A stretch of 64,000 bases of DNA from Acinetobacter parvus DSM 16617 = CIP 108168 (GCF_000368025.1 NZ_KB849212.1:1128056-1192055), one strand, 5' to 3'. Numbered from the stretch's first letter, positions 8,458 through 17,905 are shown. The notes: a model not told the origin generated them from the sequence alone. A program made the numbers and translations.

Positions 8458-8956
8458 ATTTCTGTTCAGTTTTTTCAGGTTGCTGAACAGGTGCTGGATT
8501 CATGCGGGCCATCAATTGTTTAACTGTTGGGTTTTCCACATGCTGCTGCATGGTGGTGTTGAGTGCGGTACGCGCATTTTGAGTGGTGTAATGTGCCACT
8601 TCACTGCCAATTTCACTGGCTTTCTTGGCCCAGGCTTTCCCTTCTGTAGATTGATAGAATGAGAGTGCAGCCTGTAACTCTTTCTGGCTAAACGCCTCTA
8701 CATAACGTTGCACAATAAACTGCTTTCTTTGTTCAGAATTGAGATTCTTGGTCAAGTCTGCATAAAACTCTGCTGGAATATCTTTAGGTAAGCGCATTTT
8801 AATTTGATTCAGGATCAACTTGTCTGTCGCTTCCAACCCCTGCTCCGTTCCATCTACCTCAACAAGTTTCTGTGCAATCACTTCCTTTTGTTTTATATCA
8901 TCTGCCAAAACAGCGGTACTGAACAATAATGCCCCTAAAACCACCCATTGCTTCAT
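8456..8956 (-). CDS. Secreted DUF2059-type protein
   Basis: The start at 8956 gives a 166-residue protein with a clear Sec signal peptide (MKQWVVLGALLFSTAVLA, cleavage before DD) and a GGGAAAGAG ribosome-binding site; an upstream in-frame ATG at 8995 would bury the signal peptide. The mature part is helical, with the YVEAFSQKELQAALSFYQSTEGKAW-type segment of DUF2059 proteins, which is where the family is most conserved. Function is unknown; the location is periplasmic. The last 15 residues are Pro/Gln rich. Confidence 0.75.
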   Translation of the reverse strand: MKQWVVLGALLFSTAVLADDIKQKEVIAQKLVEVDGTEQGLEATDKLILNQIKMRLPKDIPAEFYADLTKNLNSEQRKQFIVQRYVEAFSQKELQAALSFYQSTEGKAWAKKASEIGSEVAHYTTQNARTALNTTMQQHVENPTVKQLMARMNPAPVQQPEKTEQK

Positions 8957-9043
8957 TACTCTTTCCCTGATTCTCAGTTTTTTTAATGTCATCAAATATA
9001 CGCGATATTTTTCTGATTGAAAGAATATCCAAAGTCATATCAA

Positions 9044-9072
9044 TAAAAAACCCCATGTATTTACATGAGGTT
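9044..9072 (-). terminator. Terminator of almA
   Basis: On the minus strand an 11-bp stem with one G-U pair (AACCTCATGTA/TACATGGGGTT) is followed by a run of T, 22 bases after the almA stop codon. Confidence 0.8.
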
Positions 9073-9093
9073 CTCAATTTCACCTATGTCAGA

Positions 9094-10584
9094 TTATGAC
9101 ACTAGCTTTGGCTTACGATCTGCCTGTTCACCACGCTTATGGAACTCTAAAACTCCATCATCAAACTTAGCATCTTTCAGTTCTTTGCGATCAACTAGGT
9201 AATTATTGGTGATCTTCCACGGTGCTTGTTTACCTTGTTTAGGCATCACATCAGCTGCACGTGCGATATAACCAGAAGACATTTTACCCATGATCGTGTC
9301 ATTTTCACGCTGTAAAGGATCAGCGTGTGCAATCACTTCATCAAAACCATTTTTATCCATATGATTGATTAAGCGGCAGATATAATCAGCTGCAATATCA
9401 ACCTTTAATGTCCATGAAGCATTGATATAACCAATGATCATCGCCATGTTAGGGACATCACTCACCATCATGCCTTGATACAGCATATGTTGAGATGTAT
9501 TCATTGGTTTACCATCAATTGAACCTTGCACCCCACCTAGAATCTGAATTTCTAAACCAGTTGCCGAGATCACAATATCCGCTTCTAAATGTTTTCCAGA
9601 TTTTAATTGGATACCATTTGCAGTGAATTTTTCAATTTGATCTGTTTCAACACTTGCTTTGCCTTCACGTAAAGATTTGAATAAATCACCATCAGGTACA
9701 ACACATAAACGTTGATCCCACGGATTATAGCTTGGTGTAAAGTGTTTCATATCCACTTTACCCTTGAGCTGCAATTCAATACCTTTCAATAATAAACGAC
9801 GCACAGTTTTCGGATATTTTTGTGCCAATGCGTAAATACCACGCTGCATACCAATATTACGCGCACGCGTAAATTTATAAGCCATTTCTTCAGACATAAA
9901 TTTACGTGTTTTTTCATAAATAAAGTCAATTGAAGGAACTGTTGCAATATAGGTTGGTGAACGTTGTAACATCGTCACGTGTCCCGCCCCACCCTTGACC
10001 ATTGAAGGTACAAGGGTAATTGCAGTTGCACCACTGCCGATGATCACAACTTTCTTACCCGTGTAATCTAAATTTTCTGGCCAGTGTTGCGGATGAATAA
10101 ACTGACCTTTGAAATCTTCTTGTTTAGGGAATTTAGGTGCATAACCTTGATCATAGTTATAGTAACCTGTACAACCCATGACAAAGTTGGCTGACCAAAT
10201 TTGTTTTTTCTTGTTGTTATCTTCGATCTCAACTAACCATTTTTTCTTTGTAGAATCATAGTTTGCTGAAAGAACACGATGGCCAAAGTGAATTTTATCT
10301 TTTAACTGATTTTCACTAATGACATCACTTAAATAACCTTTGATCTCAGCGCCGCTAGCTAATACTTTATCTTTTGCCCATGGCTTGAAGTTAAAACCAA
10401 AAGTTGACATATCCGAATCAGAACGAATACCAGGGTAACGAAAGAGATCCCATGTTCCGCCAAAACTATCACGACGTTCTAAGATTTCGAATTTACGCTG
10501 TGGACACTTCTTAGAGAGATGCACAGCCAATCCAATCCCAGAGATACCTGCACCAATAATTAATATATCAACTTGCTTTTCCAT
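9094..10584 (-). CDS. almA: Long-chain alkane flavin monooxygenase AlmA
   Basis: A 496-residue flavin-dependent monooxygenase. It shows an N-terminal FAD fold (IGAGISGIG, residues 10-18), the Baeyer-Villiger/FMO fingerprint FKGQFIHPQHW (158-168) and a second NADPH-binding fold (IGSGATAIT, 182-190). The overall sequence closely matches what I recall of AlmA from Acinetobacter, which starts degradation of very long n-alkanes (about C32 and above) by terminal oxidation. Ketone oxidation by related enzymes is an alternative. It is monocistronic, with a long upstream region holding an inverted repeat that may be an operator. Confidence 0.88.
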   Translation of the reverse strand: MEKQVDILIIGAGISGIGLAVHLSKKCPQRKFEILERRDSFGGTWDLFRYPGIRSDSDMSTFGFNFKPWAKDKVLASGAEIKGYLSDVISENQLKDKIHFGHRVLSANYDSTKKKWLVEIEDNNKKKQIWSANFVMGCTGYYNYDQGYAPKFPKQEDFKGQFIHPQHWPENLDYTGKKVVIIGSGATAITLVPSMVKGGAGHVTMLQRSPTYIATVPSIDFIYEKTRKFMSEEMAYKFTRARNIGMQRGIYALAQKYPKTVRRLLLKGIELQLKGKVDMKHFTPSYNPWDQRLCVVPDGDLFKSLREGKASVETDQIEKFTANGIQLKSGKHLEADIVISATGLEIQILGGVQGSIDGKPMNTSQHMLYQGMMVSDVPNMAMIIGYINASWTLKVDIAADYICRLINHMDKNGFDEVIAHADPLQRENDTIMGKMSSGYIARAADVMPKQGKQAPWKITNNYLVDRKELKDAKFDDGVLEFHKRGEQADRKPKLVS

Positions 10585-10629
10585 TTTTTTTATACCCTGT
10601 GTAAATCATGTCTTTATTAAAGCACAAAT

Positions 10630-10649
10630 TTGACAATACACAATGTCAA
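10630..10649. promoter_or_regulatory. Inverted repeat upstream of almA
   Basis: TTGACA and TGTCAA form a 6-bp palindrome around 8 bases, about 45 bases before the almA start. On the minus strand the outer arm reads TTGACA, like a -35 box. It may be an operator or part of the promoter. The rest of 10650-10977 is AT-rich with no recognisable gene. Confidence 0.4.
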
Positions 10650-10975
10650 GTTTGATCATTCATCGGTTTTTTTATATCAGTTCGGGACATTTTGAGAAAA
10701 AAAGTGGTAAAAAAATCCTGAGATTTTTGCTTGGGTTTAGCTTTTGGTCATGTTTATAGGGTTAAAAATAAATCTGCTTTCTACGCTTCATTATCATCAC
10801 ATTCTTTTAACCATAAAATAATACTGAGGACAGATGACCATAGCTCTGCCTAATGAAACATTTTTAGCTAAAATTAACTTAATATACGGTCCGATCACAG
10901 AAAAATGGTTCATTCAATCTGATCTAATCGTTATATAAACCAGAAAATATGGCTTAATCTCATTTAAGATAGATA

Positions 10976-11009
10976 ATAAAAAAGGTCGGAATAAACCGAC
11001 CTTTTTTGG
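10976..11009 (-). terminator. Terminator of the S10-spc-alpha ribosomal cluster
   Basis: The stem AAAAAGGTCGG/CCGACCTTTTT with a short loop runs into T on the minus strand, 30 bases after rplQ. A-runs on the other side make it symmetrical. Confidence 0.88.
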
Positions 11010-11038
11010 AACAACTGACTGTTCTACACGTAGAAGTA

Positions 11039-11404
11039 TTATTTTACTTCACGGTCTACAAGTTCAACGTAAGCCATCGGTGCAGCATCACCTGCACGGA
11101 AGCCCGCTTTAAGAACTCGAAGATAACCGCCGTTACGTTCTTTGTAACGAGGGCCAAGAACGGTAAATAATTTACCAACAGTTGCTGCTGAACGAGTACG
11201 AGCAAACGCTAAACGACGGTTTGCAACAGTATCGTTTTTAGCTAAAGTGATTAAAGGCTCAGCAACACGACGAAGTTCTTTCGCCTTAGGCAAAGTTGTC
11301 TTAATTAACTCATGCTCTACTAAAGCATTTGTTAAGTTTTGAAACAACGCCTTACGGTGGCTGCTTGTACGGCCTAATTTCACACCACTATTACGATGAC
11401 GCAT
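11039..11404 (-). CDS. rplQ: 50S ribosomal protein L17
   Basis: 121 residues beginning MRHRNSGVKLGR and containing the TTLPKAKELRRVAEPLITLAK-like core of bacterial L17, which binds 23S rRNA around the exit tunnel. It is the last gene of the cluster, 18 bases after rpoA, and is followed by the cluster terminator. Length is slightly below the E. coli protein because the C-terminal tail is shorter. Confidence 0.98.
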   Translation of the reverse strand: MRHRNSGVKLGRTSSHRKALFQNLTNALVEHELIKTTLPKAKELRRVAEPLITLAKNDTVANRRLAFARTRSAATVGKLFTVLGPRYKERNGGYLRVLKAGFRAGDAAPMAYVELVDREVK

Positions 11405-11422
11405 GGTGATAGTCCTACTTAA

Positions 11423-12430
11423 TTAACGGCTACGATAGGCAAATCGGTCATCCATACGGAGACTAGCTGGTGGCCAGTTCTCTAAACGCATGCCGAGTTG
11501 TAAACCTTTCGATGCCAAAACATCTTTGATCTCTGTTAACGATTTTTTACCTAAGTTAGGAGTTTTTAACAACTCAACTTCAGTACGTTGAACAAGATCA
11601 CCAATGTAGTAAATATTTTCTGCCTTCAAACAGTTAGCAGAACGAACAGTAAGCTCGAGATCATCTACTGGACGAAGCAAAATTGGGTCAACTTCTTCGC
11701 GAGGCTCTTGAGCAACAGGGGTTTGATCTTTCTGAAGATCAACAAAAATTGCAATTTGTTGTTGCAAGATTGTTGCCGCTTTGCGGATCGCTTCCTCAGG
11801 ATCAACCGTTCCGTTAGTCTCAAGATCGATCACTAACTTATCAAGATCGGTACGTTGTTCTACACGCGCATTTTCTACTGTATAAGAAACACGCTTGATT
11901 GGGCTATAAGAAGCATCTAACTGTAAACGACCTACAGGACGTGTTTCACCTTCTGGGAAACGAGAGTCAGATGTCTCATAACCACGACCTTGAGCCACTT
12001 TAAGGCGCATTTTCAATGAACCAGAAGAACTCAAAGTACCGATTAAATGATCAGGGTTAACCACTTCAACATTGTGAGGCAAACGGAGGTCAGCTGCTGT
12101 TATGTCACCTGCACCCTGCTTTTCCAATGTTAAATATGCTTCGTTTTGATCGAACAGCTTAATAGACAATCCTTTTAGGTTCAGCAAGAGCTCGACGATG
12201 TCCTGCTGCAAGCCTTCTAAAGTACTGTACTCGTGCTCGACGCCTTCTATTTCTACTTCAACCACAGCAGCGCCAGGCAAAGAAGACAATAGAATGCGAC
12301 GTAAAGCATTACCTAGAGTATGACCAAAGCCACGCTCCAAAGGTTCCAGAATCACTTTTGCCGAGGTCCCGCTCACCGCTTCGACCTTGATCGCTTGCGG
12401 AGTTAGAAACTCGTTTGCAGTACGCGTCAT
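11423..12430 (-). CDS. rpoA: RNA polymerase alpha subunit
   Basis: 335 residues. The N-terminal domain (about 1-235) carries the dimer and assembly surface, including LERGFGHTLGNALRRILLSS. The C-terminal domain (about 255-330) holds the helix-hairpin-helix-like region NCLKAENIYYIGDLV...LLKTPNLGKKSLTEIKD that binds UP elements and activators. Its place between rpsD and rplQ is the standard alpha-operon order. Confidence 0.99.
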   Translation of the reverse strand: MTRTANEFLTPQAIKVEAVSGTSAKVILEPLERGFGHTLGNALRRILLSSLPGAAVVEVEIEGVEHEYSTLEGLQQDIVELLLNLKGLSIKLFDQNEAYLTLEKQGAGDITAADLRLPHNVEVVNPDHLIGTLSSSGSLKMRLKVAQGRGYETSDSRFPEGETRPVGRLQLDASYSPIKRVSYTVENARVEQRTDLDKLVIDLETNGTVDPEEAIRKAATILQQQIAIFVDLQKDQTPVAQEPREEVDPILLRPVDDLELTVRSANCLKAENIYYIGDLVQRTEVELLKTPNLGKKSLTEIKDVLASKGLQLGMRLENWPPASLRMDDRFAYRSR

Positions 12431-12448
12431 TTATTGCTACCTCAAGGA

Positions 12449-13075
12449 TTATTTAGAATACAATTCTACAATCAAGCTTTCGTTGATTTCAGCAGGTAGA
12501 TCAGAACGATCAGGTGCAGCTTTGAACGTACCTTCTAACTTAGAATGATCAACTTCCATCCAAGCAGGGAGACCACGTTGAGCAGCTAATTCAATTGCAT
12601 TTTTGATACGCAATTGTTGTTTAGCACCCTCATGAACAGCAATTACATCACCCGCTTTTACTTGAATAGACGCAATGTTTACACGACGGCCATTTAAAGT
12701 AATAGAACGGTGACTAACTAACTGACGAGCTTCTGCACGTGTAGAACCAAAACCCATGCGATAAACAACGTTGTCCAGACGGCTTTCAAGCAATTTCAAC
12801 AAGTTTTCACCTGTTGCACCTTTAACACGAGCTGCTTCTTTATAGTAGTTACTAAATTGACGCTCTAACACACCGTACATACGACGTACTTTTTGTTTTT
12901 CACGTAATTGTAGTGAATACTCAGATTGTTTACCACCACGAGCCGCACCATGTTGACCAGGTGCTTTGTTCGCTTTTTTAGTTTTTACATCAAACGGTTT
13001 AACGCCTGATTTAAGTTGCAGGTCTGTCCCTTCGCGACGAGAGAGTTTGCATTTTGGACCAATATAACGAGCCAT
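12449..13075 (-). CDS. rpsD: 30S ribosomal protein S4
   Basis: 208 residues beginning MARYIGPKCKLSRREGTDL, with the S4 RNA-binding domain around residues 95-160 (LESRLDNVVYRMGF and following). S4 starts 30S assembly by binding 16S rRNA and, in enterobacteria, represses its own operon by binding a pseudoknot before rpsM. A matching pseudoknot is visible here at 13873-13912, so S4 is the likely regulator of this cluster's distal part. Confidence 0.98.
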   Translation of the reverse strand: MARYIGPKCKLSRREGTDLQLKSGVKPFDVKTKKANKAPGQHGAARGGKQSEYSLQLREKQKVRRMYGVLERQFSNYYKEAARVKGATGENLLKLLESRLDNVVYRMGFGSTRAEARQLVSHRSITLNGRRVNIASIQVKAGDVIAVHEGAKQQLRIKNAIELAAQRGLPAWMEVDHSKLEGTFKAAPDRSDLPAEINESLIVELYSK

Positions 13076-13087
13076 GAATGTTTCTCC

Positions 13088-13474
13088 TTACACGCGACGT
13101 TTTTTAGGTGGACGGCAACCGTTGTGAGGAATTGGTGTCACATCGGTAATGCTGTTAATCTTATAACCCACTGCGCCTAATGCACGAACCGCAGACTCAC
13201 GACCTGGACCAGGACCTTTTACAAGGACATCCAGATTTTTCAAACCGTAATCCAAAGCTGCTTTACCAGCAACTTCAGCAGCTACCTGGGCAGCGAACGG
13301 AGTTGATTTACGTGAACCACGGAAGCCTTGTCCACCTGAGGTGGCCCAAGCCAATGCATTACCTTGACGATCGGTAATCGTTACAATGGTGTTATTAAAA
13401 GACGCGTGAATGTGTGCAACACCTTCAGAGACGGTACGAGTGACCTTCTTGCGTGTGCGAGTATCTTTAGCCAT
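13088..13474 (-). CDS. rpsK: 30S ribosomal protein S11
   Basis: 128 residues with the hallmark segments VAHIHASFNNTIVTITD and the C-terminal IPHNGCRPPKKRRV of bacterial S11, which lines the 30S platform near the mRNA exit. It lies between rpsM and rpsD with short gaps. Confidence 0.98.
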   Translation of the reverse strand: MAKDTRTRKKVTRTVSEGVAHIHASFNNTIVTITDRQGNALAWATSGGQGFRGSRKSTPFAAQVAAEVAGKAALDYGLKNLDVLVKGPGPGRESAVRALGAVGYKINSITDVTPIPHNGCRPPKKRRV

Positions 13475-13493
13475 CTTTTAGCTTCCAGAAATC

Positions 13494-13850
13494 TTACTTT
13501 TTAATCGGTTTGCGCGGACCTTTACGGGTACGTGCGTTAGTTTTGGTGCGTTGTCCGCGAACAGGCAAGCTGCGACGATGACGAAGACCGCGGTAGCAGC
13601 CTAAATCCATTAAACGTTTGATGTTCATGGAAATTTCGCGACGTAAATCACCTTCGGTCGGAACCTTGGCAACTTCTGCACGAATCGCATCAAGCTGAGC
13701 ATCATCTAATTCACGAATTTTAGTAGTAGTAGAAATGCCTGCAGCAGCTAAAATGTTTTTAGCAGTGTGGCGACCGATACCAAAAATATACGTGAGAGAG
13801 ATAACAGCATGCTTGTTATCCGGAATGTTTACACCGGCAATACGAGCCAT
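13494..13850 (-). CDS. rpsM: 30S ribosomal protein S13
   Basis: 118 residues beginning MARIAGVNIPDNKH with the helix-turn-helix-like IFGIGRHTAKNIL and the C-terminal RGQRTKTNARTRKGPRKP tail that reaches the P-site tRNA. It is the first gene after the 107-base rpmJ-rpsM gap. Its GGAG ribosome-binding site (13859-13862) lies 10 bases after a predicted pseudoknot, so its translation is probably the control point for the alpha-operon genes. Confidence 0.98.
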   Translation of the reverse strand: MARIAGVNIPDNKHAVISLTYIFGIGRHTAKNILAAAGISTTTKIRELDDAQLDAIRAEVAKVPTEGDLRREISMNIKRLMDLGCYRGLRHRRSLPVRGQRTKTNARTRKGPRKPIKK

Positions 13851-13858
13851 TCAATTTT

Positions 13859-13912
13859 CTCCAAAAAGGCAGTCAAGATAATCAACCGCCCCACAAAAAT
13901 CTTGAGGGGCGG
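13859..13912 (-). promoter_or_regulatory. H-type pseudoknot before rpsM (probable S4-binding alpha-operon element)
   Basis: Read on the minus strand, stem 1 is CCGCCCC (13906-13912) with GGGGCGG (13886-13892). Its loop contains TCAAGAT (13899-13905), which is perfectly complementary to ATCTTGA (13873-13879) downstream, giving stem 2. The rpsM Shine-Dalgarno GGAG follows 10 bases later. This geometry matches the E. coli alpha-operon pseudoknot through which S4 traps the ribosome, although the primary sequence differs. Confidence 0.82.
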
Positions 13913-13957
13913 ATAATAACCTAATTAGCCTACTGAAATCAACAGGTCTTAATTAAA

Positions 13958-14074
13958 TTAACCTTGACGCTGCTTATGACGAGGTTCTGCGCTACAAATC
14001 ACGCGAATAACCCCATTACGACGGATAACTTTGCAGCTACCACAAATTTTCTTTACAGAAGCTTGTACTTTCAT
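13958..14074 (-). CDS. rpmJ: 50S ribosomal protein L36
   Basis: A 38-residue protein beginning [14 protein letters not shown] and ending EPRHKQRQG. It keeps the zinc ligands Cys11, Cys14, Cys27 and His33 of the zinc-binding L36 form. It sits between secY and rpsM as in other gammaproteobacteria; a 107-base gap with a regulatory pseudoknot follows. Confidence 0.97.
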
Positions 14075-14094
14075 GATGAAACCTCTAAGTGCGC

Positions 14095-15453
14095 TTATCC
14101 CTTAGGATGAGCAGTCGTTTTTCTCATTAACGTTTGGTCATCATATTGATGCGAAGTAAGGTGCGCCTGAAGTTGCGCCATAAAGTCCATTACCACGACC
14201 ACCACAATCAGCAACGATGTTCCACCTAAATGGAATGGAATACCAAATGAACTTTGCAGCACCATCGGCATCAAGCATACGACTGTAATGTAAATTGCAC
14301 CAATAAATGTCAAACGGTTAAGAATATGATCTAAATAACGAGCCGTTTGCTCACCTGGGCGGATACCAGGCACATATGCTCCGCTACGCTTTAAGTTTTC
14401 TGAAACTTCTTTCGGGCTGAACACCAGCGCAGTATAGAAATAACAGAAGAAAATAATTAACGCGCCAAAGAGCATTAAATACAACGGCTGTCCAGGCGAT
14501 AACACCAATGCCAGATCTTGCAGACTACGTTTTACAATCCCTGCATTTGGATCAGCACTTCCCAACCACTGTCCCAAGCTCGCTGGAAATAGTAACAATG
14601 AGCTTGCAAAAATTGCTGGAATTACACCTGCCATGTTAATTTTTAATGGTAAATGTGTTTGCTGTGCAGTAAATACACGACGACCCTGTTGTTTTTGAGC
14701 ATAGTTTACTGGAATACGACGCTGTGCCTTTTCAATAAACACAATCGCAGCGAGGACTGCCAACGATAATAAACCGAATACAGCTAAACCAATTAAACTA
14801 CCCTGACCATTATGAACAGACGAAAACGACTGAATCACGAGATTTGGCAAACCTGCCACAATACCCGCAAAAATGATCATGGAGATGCCATTACCAATAC
14901 CACGTTCGGTAATTTGTTCTCCCAGCCACATCAAAAACATTGTTCCCGCAACCAGCGAAGTGACTGCTGGAACATAGAATGCCAGGCCTGAGGTCAGGGT
15001 AATTCCCTGACTAATCAGCCCTGCACACATACCCACCCCTTGCACAAGTGCAAGCAGCAGGGTGCCGTAACGCGTATATTGATTGATCTTACGCTTGCCC
15101 TGTTCGCCTTCTTTTTTCAAAGCTTCCAGCGAAGGAACCACCGTTGACATCAACTGCACGATAATCGATGCAGAGATATAAGGCATGATTCCCAACGCCA
15201 GAATTGACATGCGTTCCAACGCACCGCCAGAGAACATGTTAAATAAACCTAAGAAAGTACCTTCATTAGCTTTAAAAAACTGTGCTAGCGCTACGTTATC
15301 AATACCTGGCAACGGAATATGCGCTCCTAGTCGAAAGACCAATAACGCGCCAATCAAAAACATTAATCGACGAATAATTTCACGGTATTTCACATGAAAT
15401 GGTTGGCCTTTCATCATGTTTACATGACCTGAAGAACTAGGAGTCATAGACAC
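14095..15453 (-). CDS. secY: Protein translocase subunit SecY
   Basis: A 452-residue, ten-helix membrane protein forming the channel of the Sec translocon. Family segments visible are [12 protein letters not shown] (helix 1), the plug region around [23 protein letters not shown], and the cytoplasmic loops [30 protein letters not shown] that bind SecA and ribosomes. It lies between rplO and rpmJ as the only membrane protein of the ribosomal cluster. Confidence 0.98.
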
Positions 15454-15459
15454 TCGAGA

Positions 15460-15900
15460 TTACTCCTCGACTTTACCGCCAGCAGCTTCAACAGCAGCTT
15501 TAGCGCCTTTAGTCAACACAACACCTTGTACAGTGAATGCGCGAGTGATTTCACCAGAAAGCACGATGCGAGCACGAATTTGGTCACGACGAACAACATT
15601 CGCAGCTTTTAAAGTTTCAAGGCTAACAACATCACCTTCAACCTTATTCAACTCAGACAAGCGTACTTCAGCAGTTTTCAAAGCGATTTGGCTAGTGAAA
15701 CCGAATTTTGGTAAACGACGATATAACGCTGTTTGACCGCCTTCAAAACCTGGACGAGTACCACCACTTTTACGTGAGTTTTGACCCTTGATACCACGAC
15801 CACCAGTCTTACCAACGCCAGAACCGATACCACGACCCAGACGACGATTTTCACGCTTAGCACCTTCAGCAGGCGCAAGTTCATTTAAACGCAGAGTCAT
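15460..15900 (-). CDS. rplO: 50S ribosomal protein L15
   Basis: 146 residues with the glycine-rich basic N terminus GRGIGSGVGKTGGRGIKG typical of L15, which threads into 23S rRNA late in 50S assembly. It is 6 bases before secY and 3 bases after rpmD, so the three are tightly coupled. Confidence 0.98.
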   Translation of the reverse strand: MTLRLNELAPAEGAKRENRRLGRGIGSGVGKTGGRGIKGQNSRKSGGTRPGFEGGQTALYRRLPKFGFTSQIALKTAEVRLSELNKVEGDVVSLETLKAANVVRRDQIRARIVLSGEITRAFTVQGVVLTKGAKAAVEAAGGKVEE

Positions 15901-15903
15901 GGC

Positions 15904-16080
15904 TTATTCCTCTACACTAACCATATAGTAAACTTTGTTGATCATACCACGGTTAGAAGGCGTATCTTGCACTTCCACAGTATGACCAATACGACGCAGA
16001 CCTAGACCTTGTAAGCAAAGTTTATGATTTTTTAAACGATGCGAAGAAGATTTAGTCTGGGTAACTTTAATCGTTTTCAT
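15904..16080 (-). CDS. rpmD: 50S ribosomal protein L30
   Basis: A 58-residue protein beginning [18 protein letters not shown] and ending MVSVEE. The [22 protein letters not shown] segment is the L30 signature. It fits exactly between rpsE and rplO, with 3-base and 6-base gaps. Confidence 0.97.
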
Positions 16081-16086
16081 GATTGA

Positions 16087-16584
16087 TTACCCTTGAATTT
16101 CTTCTACTGAAAGACCACGTTTCGCAGCGACTTTCTCAGGAGAAGTCATATCACGCAAACCTTTAAAAGTTGCGTTAACTACGTTAGCAGCGTTTGTAGA
16201 ACCATAGCATTTTGTCAATACGTTATGTACGCCAACAGCTTCTAGAACTGCACGCATAGCACCACCAGCAATTACACCAGTACCTTCAGAAGCAGGCTGC
16301 ATGTAAACGCGGCTTGCACCGTGACGAGCATTAATAGGGTGTTGTACAGTACCGTTAACAAGATCAACAGTAATCATGTTACGACGCGCAGCTTCAAGTG
16401 CTTTAGCAATAGCAGCTGGAACTTCACGCGCTTTACCACGACCAAAACCGACGCGACCATTACCATCACCCACAACAGTTAATGCTGTGAAAGAGAAGAT
16501 ACGACCACCCTTAACAACTTTGGCTACACGATCAACGGCAACCAGCTTTTCAACAAGACCTTCGTTTTGTTCAACTTTAGCCAT
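16087..16584 (-). CDS. rpsE: 30S ribosomal protein S5
   Basis: 165 residues with the double-stranded RNA-binding-like N-terminal domain (KVVKGGRIFSFTALTVVGDG) and the glycine-rich loop that contacts mRNA and affects decoding fidelity, then a C-terminal domain with GVHNVLTKCYGS. Gene order rplR-rpsE-rpmD is standard. Confidence 0.98.
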   Translation of the reverse strand: MAKVEQNEGLVEKLVAVDRVAKVVKGGRIFSFTALTVVGDGNGRVGFGRGKAREVPAAIAKALEAARRNMITVDLVNGTVQHPINARHGASRVYMQPASEGTGVIAGGAMRAVLEAVGVHNVLTKCYGSTNAANVVNATFKGLRDMTSPEKVAAKRGLSVEEIQG

Positions 16585-16586
16585 GA

Positions 16587-16937
16587 TTAGAACTCCAAGC
16601 CGTTTTCACGAGCAGCATCAGCCAAGGCTTTGATACGACCATGATATTTAAAACCAGAACGATCAAATGCAACTTTCGTTACACCTGCTGCTTTCGCACG
16701 TTCTGCGATTAAAGCACCAACTTTTGTTGCTGCATCGATGTTACCAGTCGCACCGCTACGCAATGATGCATCCAAAGTTGAAGCTTGCGCTAAAACTTTG
16801 CCACCATCTGCTGAGATAACTTGTGCATAGATGTGACGCGGCGTGCGGTTGACACACAAACGAGTCGCACCCAATGCACGAATGTGCAAGCGTGTGCTTT
16901 TCGCACGACGCAAACGGGATTGTTTCTTTTCGTTCAT
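16587..16937 (-). CDS. rplR: 50S ribosomal protein L18
   Basis: 116 residues with the basic N terminus and the 5S-rRNA-binding core (RLCVNRTPRHIYAQVI, then KVAFDRSGFKYHGRIKALAD). L18 links 5S rRNA to the 50S subunit. Gaps to rplF and rpsE are 14 and 2 bases. Confidence 0.98.
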   Translation of the reverse strand: MNEKKQSRLRRAKSTRLHIRALGATRLCVNRTPRHIYAQVISADGGKVLAQASTLDASLRSGATGNIDAATKVGALIAERAKAAGVTKVAFDRSGFKYHGRIKALADAARENGLEF

Positions 16938-16951
16938 AAGAACCTCGCGCC

Positions 16952-17485
16952 TTATTTCTTCTTAGCTTCTTTACGAAGAATAACTTCATCCGAATAACGA
17001 ACACCTTTACCTTTATATGGTTCAGGAGAACGGTACGCACGGATTTCCGCTGCCACTTGACCTAACAACTGCTTGTTTGCTGATTTCAGGATGATTTCAG
17101 TCGCAGTTGGAGTTTCCGCTGTTACCCCTTCAGGTAAAGCGTAGTCAATTGGGTGTGAGTAACCGAGTGCCAGGTTAACAACGTCACCTTTCACCGCAGC
17201 TTTATAACCAACACCAACGAGCTGTAACTTACGTTCGAAGCCTTCGCTAACACCTTTTACAAGGTTATTCAATACAGCGCGAGCAGTACCAGCCTGCATC
17301 CAGGCATCTTTCGACTCTTTCACTGGAGCAAGTTGAAGTTTACCTTCTTCCTGTTTAAGCTCGACCAGCGCATGCAGGTTGAAAGACAATGTACCTTTGC
17401 TGCCTTTCACTTCGACCTGCCGGCCGTTCTGAGTAACTGTTACACTATTAGGTACAGTTACTGGGGCTTTAGCCACACGAGACAT
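16952..17485 (-). CDS. rplF: 50S ribosomal protein L6
   Basis: 177 residues formed by two repeated L6 domains (about 10-80 and 90-165), ending in the conserved EPYKGKGVRYSDEVILRKEAKKK region near the factor-binding site. It begins MSRVAKAPVTVPN and lies 13 bases after rpsH. Confidence 0.98.
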   Translation of the reverse strand: MSRVAKAPVTVPNSVTVTQNGRQVEVKGSKGTLSFNLHALVELKQEEGKLQLAPVKESKDAWMQAGTARAVLNNLVKGVSEGFERKLQLVGVGYKAAVKGDVVNLALGYSHPIDYALPEGVTAETPTATEIILKSANKQLLGQVAAEIRAYRSPEPYKGKGVRYSDEVILRKEAKKK

Positions 17486-17498
17486 GAGGAATCACCTA

Positions 17499-17894
17499 TT
17501 AAGAAACAAAAGCAATAACTTCACCACCAATGCCCGCAGCACGTGCAGCGCGATCAGTCATGATGCCTTTGCTTGTAGAAACAATTGCAATACCTAAACC
17601 TTGCTTAACGCTTGGAAGTTTATCTTTACCACGGTATTGGCGAAGACCTGGACGGCTTACGCGCTTAACCACTTCGATAACTGGTTTGCCTTCGAAATAT
17701 TTTAACGTAATAGTCAAAGTAGATTTTGTCTCTTCTTGAGCCACTTCTACGTTTGAAATATAACCTTCTTGTTGAAGTACGTTTGCAATAGCAACTTTCA
17801 ACTTAGAAGAAGGCATAGAAACAGTTTGTTTCTTTGCCATTTGTGCGTTACGAACACGGGTTAGCATGTCGGCAACGGTATCTTGCATACTCAT
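17499..17894 (-). CDS. rpsH: 30S ribosomal protein S8
   Basis: 131 residues beginning MSMQDTVADMLTRVRNAQ and ending with the RNA-binding GIAIVSTSKGIMTDRAAR motif. S8 is a primary 16S-binding protein and, in E. coli, the repressor of the spc operon; no such target structure was recognised at rplE here. Confidence 0.98.
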   Translation of the reverse strand: MSMQDTVADMLTRVRNAQMAKKQTVSMPSSKLKVAIANVLQQEGYISNVEVAQEETKSTLTITLKYFEGKPVIEVVKRVSRPGLRQYRGKDKLPSVKQGLGIAIVSTSKGIMTDRAARAAGIGGEVIAFVS

Positions 17895-17905
17895 TTAGTC
17901 GCTCC

